Shown one piece after another: positions 1 through 9,318 of a stretch of 11,057 bases of DNA. Source of the DNA: JAUJNH01 sp038253125 (GTDB lineage: Bacteria > Actinomycetota > Acidimicrobiia > Acidimicrobiales > JAUJNH01); NCBI GenBank assembly GCA_038253125.1, contig JBBSHM010000084.1, positions 1-11,057 of the forward strand. The letters run 5' to 3'. The notes under the pieces were generated by a model. The model was not told the DNA's origin. It made no database searches and saw only the letters and a program-made list of their open reading frames with translations. The stretch's first letter is position 1; every line of letters starts with the position of its first letter. The position numbers were made by a program, and so were the translations under genes.

Positions 1-3588
<3,588 letters not shown>

Positions 3589-3604
3589 GACACCAGTCGC
3601 GCCC

Positions 3605-4450
3605 GTGAGTCCTCCGGAGGAGCCGGCCGTCGCCGTCGACCGCGAGGAGGTTGAGGTCGACGCCCTGCTGGAGGCGGTCTACCGCTACTACGGCTTCGAC
3701 TTCCGCCAGTACGCCCGCCCGTCCCTGCGACGGCGGCTGTGGCGGCGGGCCGGCCTGGAGGGCGCCACCACGGTGTCGGGGCTGCAGGAGCGCCTGCTGC
3801 ACGACCGGTCGTGCATGGAGCGCCTCCTCCTGGACCTGTCCATCAACGTCACCGCCATGTTCCGGGACCCGACGTTCTTCGCAGCCTTCCGACGGACGGT
3901 CGTCCCCCTGCTGCGCACCTACCCTTTCATCCGGATCTGGAACGCCGGCTGCTCAACCGGAGAGGAGACGCACTCGCTCGCCATCATCCTGGCCGAGGAG
4001 GGACTGATCGGAAGGACCCGCATCTACGCCACCGACATCAACGAGCCCGTGCTCATGCGGGCCAAGGAAGGGGTCTTCCCCCTCGACCAGATGAAGGCCT
4101 ACACCGAGAACTACCTGGCCGCTGGCGGCACCAGGGCGTTCTCGGAGTACTACACCGCCGGCTACGAGGGGGCGCGGTTCGACCCGTCCCTCACCGAAGG
4201 GGTGGTCTTCTCACGTCACAACCTGGCATCGGACCGCTCATTCAACGAGTTCCACGCCATCATCTGCCGCAACGTGATGATCTACTTCGACCCGATGCTG
4301 CAGGACCGGGTCCACGACCTGTTCCACGAAAGCCTCGTGCGCTTCGGGGTCCTGTGCCTCGGACAGAAGGAGAGCATCACGTTCACCAGCCACGCCGAGG
4401 ACTACAAGGTCCTCGACGCCTCCGATCGCCTGTTCCGCAAGATCCGATGA
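3605..4450 (+). CDS. CheR-family protein-glutamate methyltransferase
   Basis: Predicted S-adenosylmethionine-dependent methyltransferase that makes glutamyl methyl esters on a signalling protein. Starting at GTG 3605, 16 bases after the kinase stop, it has 281 residues, normal for CheR. An in-frame TTG at 3539 would lie inside the kinase gene and add a non-CheR leader, so it was not used. The all-alpha N-terminal domain includes a YYGFDF / RPSLRRRL region. The SAM-binding loop is GCSTGEE at 115-121, with the acidic ATDIN motif at 142-146 (D144) and the CRNVMIYF motif from C221. The residues after GEE are TH rather than the common PY or VY. No clear Shine-Dalgarno precedes the start. There is no methyl-accepting chemoreceptor, CheA or CheW in the window, so the substrate is probably the upstream multi-HAMP kinase or a protein elsewhere; that is inference. 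It overlaps cheB by four bases. Confidence 0.9.
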   Translation: MSPPEEPAVAVDREEVEVDALLEAVYRYYGFDFRQYARPSLRRRLWRRAGLEGATTVSGLQERLLHDRSCMERLLLDLSINVTAMFRDPTFFAAFRRTVVPLLRTYPFIRIWNAGCSTGEETHSLAIILAEEGLIGRTRIYATDINEPVLMRAKEGVFPLDQMKAYTENYLAAGGTRAFSEYYTAGYEGARFDPSLTEGVVFSRHNLASDRSFNEFHAIICRNVMIYFDPMLQDRVHDLFHESLVRFGVLCLGQKESITFTSHAEDYKVLDASDRLFRKIR

Positions 4451-5028
4451 GCGGTCGACCGCTGGACCTGGTCGTCGTCGGCTGCTCGTGGGGTGGTCTG
4501 GCCGCCGCCGCCGACCTTCTCGAGGCGCTGCCGCCGGACTTCGACCCGCCGACCATCGTCGTCCAGCACCGCAGCGAGGCGCCGTCGGCCCTGGCCGAGC
4601 TCCTCTCCCGCCACACCTCCCGTCCGGTCGGCGAGCCGGACGACAAGGAAGAAGTCCGCTGCGGCCACGTCTACGTCGCTCCTCCCGGTTACCACCTCCT
4701 CGTCGACCGTCGAGGGTTCTCCCTCGCCACCGAGGCGCCGGTCCGCTACGCCCGCCCGTCGGTCGACGTGCTCTTCGAGTCGGCCGCCAGGGCCTTCGGG
4801 CCGAGCCTGGCGGCGGTCGTGCTGACCGGTGCGAACGATGACGGAGCGGCCGGCCTGGCCCGGGTGGCGGCCGCAGGCGGGCTGGCCCTGGTCCAGGACC
4901 CGGGCACCGCCGAGCGTTCAACCATGCCTGCTGCCGCCCTGGCCGCGGTGCCCACCGCGTTCGTCGGCAGCGTGGCGGAGATCGCCAGCTCGCTCACCGC
5001 CGCCTGGCGACTGCAGGAGGTGCCGTGA
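4447..5028 (+). CDS. CheB-type methylesterase domain protein, no receiver
   Basis: Predicted protein-glutamate methylesterase (and possibly glutamine deamidase), opposing the CheR just upstream. The ATG at 4447 overlaps the cheR stop (ATGA). The 193 residues cover only the catalytic domain. The Ser-His-Asp triad is visible: S14 in GCSWGG, H41 in VVQHRS and D132 in LTGANDDGA. The APPGYHLLV and RPSVDVLFES segments are typical of the fold. Classical CheB has an N-terminal receiver that inhibits the esterase until phosphorylated; it is absent here, so activity may be constitutive or controlled by binding to another operon protein. W15 in the nucleophile loop is bulkier than the usual Ala or Thr. 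The CheR-CheB pair next to a large hybrid kinase suggests an adaptation module for a non-chemotactic sensor; the substrate is not shown by sequence. Confidence 0.9.
   Translation: MSGRPLDLVVVGCSWGGLAAAADLLEALPPDFDPPTIVVQHRSEAPSALAELLSRHTSRPVGEPDDKEEVRCGHVYVAPPGYHLLVDRRGFSLATEAPVRYARPSVDVLFESAARAFGPSLAAVVLTGANDDGAAGLARVAAAGGLALVQDPGTAERSTMPAAALAAVPTAFVGSVAEIASSLTAAWRLQEVP
5015..5020 (+). promoter_or_regulatory. Strong Shine-Dalgarno AGGAGG for the receiver-kinase gene
   Basis: AGGAGG lies inside the last codons of the cheB gene, four bases before GTG 5025. It supports that start and is the clearest ribosome binding site in the plus-strand operon. The other downstream starts have no comparable site and probably depend on translational coupling. 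Confidence 0.75.
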
Positions 5029-6200
5029 GCAGGCCGCAGCCCAAGGTGCTCATCGTCGACGACCGACCCGACAACCTCCTCGTCCTCGAGGCCATCCTCG
5101 AGCCGCTGCCCTGCCAGCTGGTGCGGGCCGGGTCGGGTCAGGAGGCGCTGCGTCGACTGCTGCACGACGAGGTGGCCGTCATCCTCCTCGACGTGCAGAT
5201 GCCGGGCCTTGACGGCTACGAGACGGCACGAGCGGTGAAGGGCCGGGAGCGGACCCGGAGCATCCCGATCATCTTCCTCACCGCCATCGACCGGGAGCTC
5301 GACCAGAAGCTGCGGGGCTACGGCACGGGCGCCGTCGACTTCCTGGCCAAGCCGCTCGAGCCCGAGGTGCTGCTGGCCAAGGTGGCGGTGTTCCTGGACC
5401 TCCACGAGCAGAGGGCCCTGGTGCTGGAGCAGGCCGGGCAGCTGGCCCAACGCCTCTGCGAGCGAGACGCCGCCCAGGGCGCCCTCTCCCGCCTCACCGT
5501 CGAGCTGCAGCGCTCCAACGCCGACCTTGAGCGGTTTGCCGTGGCGGTGTCGCATGACCTGCGGGAGCCGCTACAGGTCGGCGCCGGCCTGCTCGACCTC
5601 CTGGCCGACCGGTACGCCGCGGCCCTGGGGCCCGAGGGCCTGGATGTGCTGGACGAGGCCCGCCAGGGGCTGCGCGGGCTCGGGAGCCTGGTGGCCGACA
5701 TCCTGACCCGCACCAGCGCGGCCGCCACCGCCGCCGAGCGCGACGCGGTCGACCTCGACGAGGTGCTGGCCGAGGCCACGGTGCAGCTGGCCGGTGACCT
5801 GGTCGCCGCCGACCCGGCGCTGAGCGCTGATCCCCTACCCACCGTCGTCGGTGACCGCTGGCCCCTCCAGCAGGTCTTCGTGCACGTGCTCCAGAGCGCG
5901 CTGCGCCGCGCCGAGGGCCACATCAGCATCCACGTCGGGGTGACCAGGCGCGACGACTCGTGGGTGATCAGCACCACCGACGACGGGCGACCAGTGGACC
6001 CGGCAGAGGCGCCCCGGCTCTTCACCCTCTTCGGCCGGCCCGGCGACCCGGAGGCGGTCGACACCGGGCTGGCGATCGCCCGGCGCACGGTCGAGCACCA
6101 CGGCGGGATCATCTGGGTCGAGCCGGCGCCGGGGCGCGGCACCGCCATCTGCTTCACCCTGCCGGCCACCGCCGGGACGGGTGCCGGGGCCGACCGGTGA
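5025..6200 (+). CDS. Receiver-histidine kinase protein with degenerate ATP-binding domain
   Basis: 391 residues: N-terminal receiver (about 7-125) with D12, D13, phospho-acceptor D56, T86 and K109 all present; a coiled-coil linker (about 125-165); a phytochrome-kinase-like HisKA with H177 in VSHDLREPL; and a HATPase-like domain (about 260-388). The last is eroded. The N-box Asn that binds magnesium aligns with S291, and an earlier conserved Asn aligns with His. The GTGIGL lid glycines align with AVDTGL around 344-349. Only a DDG resembling the G1 box remains. The receiver looks active, but ATP-dependent autophosphorylation is doubtful. H177 could still act as a phosphotransfer site or dimerisation helix, or the protein could be an adaptor gated by its receiver. 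No membrane segment is present, so it should be cytoplasmic. The GTG start overlaps the cheB stop and has a strong Shine-Dalgarno. The architecture is firm; kinase activity is uncertain. Confidence 0.9.
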   Translation: MSRPQPKVLIVDDRPDNLLVLEAILEPLPCQLVRAGSGQEALRRLLHDEVAVILLDVQMPGLDGYETARAVKGRERTRSIPIIFLTAIDRELDQKLRGYGTGAVDFLAKPLEPEVLLAKVAVFLDLHEQRALVLEQAGQLAQRLCERDAAQGALSRLTVELQRSNADLERFAVAVSHDLREPLQVGAGLLDLLADRYAAALGPEGLDVLDEARQGLRGLGSLVADILTRTSAAATAAERDAVDLDEVLAEATVQLAGDLVAADPALSADPLPTVVGDRWPLQQVFVHVLQSALRRAEGHISIHVGVTRRDDSWVISTTDDGRPVDPAEAPRLFTLFGRPGDPEAVDTGLAIARRTVEHHGGIIWVEPAPGRGTAICFTLPATAGTGAGADR

Positions 6201-6967
6201 CGGCCCGGCTGCTCGTGGTCGACGACAACCCGGGCTATCGCCGCCTGGTTCGGATGGCCCTGGCCGACGACCCGGGGTTCGAGGTGGTGTCCGAAGCGGC
6301 CACGGCCGAGGAGGCCTTGGTCTCCGTCGCCGACGTCAGGCCGGATGTGGCCCTGGTCGACGTGCTCCTGCCGGGGGGAGAGGGCTTCCGGCTGTCGGGC
6401 AAGCTGCGCTCGGTGGTGCCCGGCTGCGTCGTGGTGCTCACCTCGGCCCATCCCGAAGGCGACCTGGACGCCATCCGACAGCAAGGGGGCGTCGCCTTCC
6501 TGCCCAAGTCGGTGGCACCAGCTCGGCTGGGACGCGAGCTGGGGGCGCTCGTCGCCGTCCTCGACGGGATGCAGAACGCCCTGCGCTGCGCCGACGTCCA
6601 GCTCCCACCGTCGCGTGAGAGCCCGAGGGCGGCCCGCCGCTTCGTCGAGGACATCCTGCAGGGCTGGGGCTGCGGCGAGCTGGCGGACACCGTGACCCTC
6701 CTGGTGAGCGAGCTCGTGGGCAACGCCGTGATCCACGCCGGGTCGCAGGTCGATCTGTCCGTCCGGCTGCTGGCCGGTCGGCTCCGGGTCGATGTCGTCG
6801 ACCGCTCCACCGAGGTGCTCCAGCGCCGTGACCCGGCCGAAGGCGACCTGAGCGGGCGGGGCAGCGGTCTCGTCGAGCTGCTGGCCACCGCCTGGGGCGT
6901 CACGGGCCGGCCGGACGGCAAGAGCGTCTGGTTCGAGATTGAGCTGCCAGCAGGCGGTGTCGAGTGA
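6197..6967 (+). CDS. Receiver fused to RsbW-like anti-sigma-type ATPase
   Basis: 256 residues from GTG 6197, which overlaps the previous stop (GTGA). Residues 1-120 form a receiver with acidic pair D9/D10, phospho-acceptor D55 in ALVDVLLPG, a Thr in VVLTSAHP and a Lys in FLPKS. Residues about 133-253 form a HATPase_c_2 domain of the RsbW/SpoIIAB type, with E172 and N176 in SELVGNAVIHA and a glycine-rich box GRGSGL at 220-225. In partner switching, such proteins bind a sigma factor or phosphorylate a STAS antagonist on Ser/Thr. A receiver in front suggests that phosphorylation by a histidine kinase, plausibly the hybrid kinase of this operon, switches the ATPase. The SpoIIE-type phosphatase encoded next is the expected opponent. 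No sigma factor or STAS protein is in the window, so the target is unknown. The domain call is strong; the kinase role is inference. Confidence 0.9.
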   Translation: MTARLLVVDDNPGYRRLVRMALADDPGFEVVSEAATAEEALVSVADVRPDVALVDVLLPGGEGFRLSGKLRSVVPGCVVVLTSAHPEGDLDAIRQQGGVAFLPKSVAPARLGRELGALVAVLDGMQNALRCADVQLPPSRESPRAARRFVEDILQGWGCGELADTVTLLVSELVGNAVIHAGSQVDLSVRLLAGRLRVDVVDRSTEVLQRRDPAEGDLSGRGSGLVELLATAWGVTGRPDGKSVWFEIELPAGGVE

Positions 6968-8310
6968 GCGGAACGGGCGAGCCGGCGAGGGCCGGAGGGG
7001 TGAGCGACGCCCTGATGGCCCGCGTCGAGGCGGAACGGGACGAGGTCGAGGAGATCCTGATCGAGCTGGCGGGGGCGCTGGCTGAATCCGAGGCCTCCCG
7101 CCTGGTCCAGCGCGTCGTTGACGCCACCCGCCGTGTGGTCGGCGCCACGTTCGGGATGTTCCTGGCCGAAGGTGGCGACGAGCCCGCCACCGTCGTCTAC
7201 GGGCCCGACCATCCCGGCTTCGCCCGCGCTCCTGTGATCCATCAGGCCCCGCTGCTCACTGCGGCCGTGCAGGCTGGTGAGACGCTGACCGTGGACGATC
7301 TGCTGCGCTGGGCCCGCAGCCCCGACGCCCAGCAGCCGTACGGCTCCCTCGTGGGAGGAGGGCTCGTGCGCTCGTGGCTGGTGCTGCCCGTCGGTGACGA
7401 TGCCGGCGGCCGCCACGGCTCGGTCGTCCTCGGCCACCCCGAACCCCACCGCTTCGACCAGCGCCGGGAGCGGCTGGCCCGGGGGCTGGCCCAGCATCTG
7501 GCCGGTGCCCTCGACCGGTCCCACGAGCAGCACGAGCGCAGCCGCGTCGCCCAGGTGCTGCAGGAGACGCTCCTCCCCCCGCTCCTGCCCGTGGTGCCCG
7601 GCGTCGACCTGTCGGCCCGCTACCGCGCCACCGGGGTCGGCAACCTCGTGGGCGGAGACTTCTACGACGTGTTCGAGGCCCGTCCGGCCGAGTGGGCGGT
7701 GGTGCTCGGCGACGTCAGCGGTTTCGGTCCCGAGGCGGCCGCCATCACCGGTCAGGCCCGCTACACCGTGCGAGCCGTGGCCCGTGACGAGGCGACGCCG
7801 AGTGGCGTCCTGCGCCGGCTGAACGAAGCCATCGGCGGCCGATCCGACGACCGCTTCTGCACCGCGGTCTACCTGCTACTGCGCCCCGGCGAGGCCGGTG
7901 TCGAGGTGGAGCTGTCCCGGGGTGGTCACCCCCCTCCGCTGATCCTGCGCGACGCCGGCCAGGTCGAGTTCCTCGACGGCGCCGCCGGGATGCCACTCGG
8001 GATGTTCCCCGACGCCGAGGTCTCCGACCTGCACTGCACGCTCGCCGTCGGCGACTCGATCGTGCTCTACACCGACGGGGTGATCGAGGCGCGCGACGCC
8101 AAGGGCGTTCAATTCGGTCTGGAGGGGCTTGCGGTGCTGCTGCGCGGCTGCGCCGGCCGCACCGCGGCGGGGATCGCCCGGCGCATCGAGCTCGCGGCCA
8201 TGGACTTCCAGGGCGACACCGCCAGCGATGACGTGGCCATAGTCGTGGCCCGGGCCTGGCCCTCCCCCGGCGCCGATGCCCGGTTCGCCACGCTGCCGCC
8301 GACGCCGTAG
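6964..8310 (+). CDS. GAF-SpoIIE/PP2C family serine/threonine phosphatase
   Basis: 448 residues from GTG 6964, overlapping the previous stop (GTGA). A short helical N-terminus leads into a GAF-like domain (about 35-190), then a helical signalling linker ending in an LQETLLPPLLP segment typical of RsbU-like phosphatases, then a PP2C/SpoIIE domain (about 215-435). Predicted metal-binding aspartates are present: D232 and D235 in GGDFYDVF, D250 in LGDVSG and D422/D423 in SDDVA; the SRGGHPPPLIL and LYTDGVIEA motifs are also intact. F follows DVSG where H or K is common. Such enzymes dephosphorylate STAS anti-anti-sigma proteins and so release a sigma factor from its anti-sigma. It probably opposes the RsbW-like ATPase encoded just upstream, with the GAF domain sensing a ligand or partner. 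It is the last gene of the operon. Confidence 0.92.
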   Translation: MSGTGEPARAGGVSDALMARVEAERDEVEEILIELAGALAESEASRLVQRVVDATRRVVGATFGMFLAEGGDEPATVVYGPDHPGFARAPVIHQAPLLTAAVQAGETLTVDDLLRWARSPDAQQPYGSLVGGGLVRSWLVLPVGDDAGGRHGSVVLGHPEPHRFDQRRERLARGLAQHLAGALDRSHEQHERSRVAQVLQETLLPPLLPVVPGVDLSARYRATGVGNLVGGDFYDVFEARPAEWAVVLGDVSGFGPEAAAITGQARYTVRAVARDEATPSGVLRRLNEAIGGRSDDRFCTAVYLLLRPGEAGVEVELSRGGHPPPLILRDAGQVEFLDGAAGMPLGMFPDAEVSDLHCTLAVGDSIVLYTDGVIEARDAKGVQFGLEGLAVLLRGCAGRTAAGIARRIELAAMDFQGDTASDDVAIVVARAWPSPGADARFATLPPTP

Positions 8311-8345
8311 GAGGAGATGCGCCCGGGACGGGGCAGGGGCTCCTC
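8311..8345. terminator. Possible bidirectional terminator between convergent genes
   Basis: The short gap between the two stop codons contains GAGGAG (8311-8316) matched by CTCCTC (8340-8345), with an inner GCCC/GGGC pair (8321-8324 and 8331-8334). It could form a two-tier GC-rich hairpin readable from either strand. There is no U-tract, and the outer loop is long, so this is a weak candidate based on position and pairing only. Confidence 0.25.
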
Positions 8346-8760
8346 AGGCCGTAGGGGTGAGGATGACGACCGGGATCGTCCTGGTGGTCTTCTCCTCGTA
8401 CTCGGCGAAGCCGGGGTAGTCGACCTTCTGCTTCGACCAGATCCGTTCGCGCTCCTCAGCGTCGGCGACACGGGCCTCGACCTCGACCGAGGCTGTTCCC
8501 ACCTCAGCTGTGGCCCGCGGCTGGGCCACCAGGTTGTGGTACCAGTCGGGGTTGGTCGGAGCGCCGGCCTTGGAGGCGAAGACGGCGAAGCCTTCACCCA
8601 CCGCCTGGTACATGACCGGGCTCACCCGCTCCTGGCCCGTCTTGGCGCCCGTGGTGTGGAGGATGAGGAGGGGAGCCCCCTCGAACTGTCCCCCCACCTT
8701 CCCCCCGTTGCTCCGGAACTCCTGGATGATGGCGGTGTTCCAGTCGGAAGCCTCGGCCAT
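8344..8760 (-). CDS. Ddn-family (F420H2-dependent nitroreductase-like) protein, alternative internal start
   Basis: Starting at ATG 8760 this gives a complete 138-residue Ddn-like protein, the usual length for small members of the family. The ATG is preceded by GAGGAGGAG six bases upstream, a textbook ribosome binding site that would have no purpose in the middle of a fused gene. Family members use reduced cofactor F420 to reduce quinones or nitro compounds, and many have unknown substrates. Family hallmarks visible are the TTGAKTG loop, FASKAGAPTNPDWYHNL, and the C-terminal YPGFAEYEEKTTRTIPVV. It may be made alone as well as, or instead of, the HIT fusion. F420 use is inferred from the family and not shown by a diagnostic residue here. 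Confidence 0.55.
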   Translation of the reverse strand: MAEASDWNTAIIQEFRSNGGKVGGQFEGAPLLILHTTGAKTGQERVSPVMYQAVGEGFAVFASKAGAPTNPDWYHNLVAQPRATAEVGTASVEVEARVADAEERERIWSKQKVDYPGFAEYEEKTTRTIPVVILTPTA

Positions 8761-9318
8761 GGTCTGCTCCTCCTCGTCCAGCGACGGCGATACGCGGCGA
8801 CCGGAGCCTAAGCCCTGGCCCCGGGGCCACGCGCTGCGCAGCCTGCGCCAGGTTTCGGTCAGCGGCTCCGGCAGCACCCGGGTCTGGGCCACCGCCGTCA
8901 TGAAGTTCGTGTCGCCGTCCCAACGGGGCAGCACGTGGACGTGCAGGTGCCCGGGTATGCCGGCGCCGGCCGCCCGACCCAGGTTGGCGCCGACGTTGAC
9001 CCCGCCCGGTCGGTAGGCGGCCGTGACAGCCTCGACCCCGGCGTGTACGGCGTCCCACAGGGCCACCCTCTCCTCCCCCGCCACCTCGGTGAGGTCGGCG
9101 ACGTGGCGGACCGGCATCACCAGCAGGTGCCCGCTGCCATAGGGAAAAGCGTTCAGGACGGCGACCACGAGCGGTGAGCGCCAGACGACCAGCGTCTGGC
9201 TGTCCGGAAGCTGCGAGGCGAACAGGCCGCAGAACACACAGCCTTCGGAGCCCGGGCCCGCGTCGTCACCGCTCGACTCCAGATAGGCCGAGCGCCAGCC
9301 CGCCCACAGCCGCTCCAT
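8344..9318 (-). CDS. HIT-domain protein joined in frame to a Ddn-like (F420-type) domain
   Basis: A single 324-residue frame. Residues 1-165 are a HIT-family nucleotide hydrolase/phosphorylase: a CVFC metal-type pair (C27, C30), GSGHLLVMPVRH, and the catalytic HLHVHVL triad H124/H126/H128, with H126 the expected nucleophile. It resembles the Ap4A phosphorylase of M. tuberculosis (Rv2613c), which also follows thrS. Residues 187-324 match the deazaflavin-dependent nitroreductase (Ddn) family: LHTTGAKTGQERVSP, WYHNLVAQP and RTIPVVILTP. The ATG at 9318 overlaps the thrS stop by one base (TGATG), so expression is probably coupled to thrS. I know of no standard HIT-Ddn protein. Residues 165-186 look like translated spacer: they include a TTA codon at L170 and the Ddn gene's own Shine-Dalgarno. 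The join may reflect a one-base change; see the separate entry for the Ddn part. Domain calls are firm; the fused product is uncertain. Confidence 0.7.
   Translation of the reverse strand: MERLWAGWRSAYLESSGDDAGPGSEGCVFCGLFASQLPDSQTLVVWRSPLVVAVLNAFPYGSGHLLVMPVRHVADLTEVAGEERVALWDAVHAGVEAVTAAYRPGGVNVGANLGRAAGAGIPGHLHVHVLPRWDGDTNFMTAVAQTRVLPEPLTETWRRLRSAWPRGQGLGSGRRVSPSLDEEEQTMAEASDWNTAIIQEFRSNGGKVGGQFEGAPLLILHTTGAKTGQERVSPVMYQAVGEGFAVFASKAGAPTNPDWYHNLVAQPRATAEVGTASVEVEARVADAEERERIWSKQKVDYPGFAEYEEKTTRTIPVVILTPTA
8767..8775 (-). promoter_or_regulatory. Shine-Dalgarno for the internal Ddn start
   Basis: On the minus strand GAGGAGGAG is followed by CAGACC and then ATG at 8760. Sequence and spacing are near ideal. 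This is the main evidence that the Ddn-like domain is, or recently was, a separate gene. Confidence 0.65.

Noticed and set aside
3610..3621. Perfect 12-bp palindrome TCCTCCGGAGGA just after the cheR start
   Set aside because: It lies in coding sequence, is short for a GC-rich genome, and has no start codon at ribosome-binding distance. Without conservation data I treat it as chance.
8311..8343. Small RNA or promoter in the gap between convergent genes
   Set aside because: Only 33 bases, no recognisable -10/-35 pair. At most a weak hairpin.
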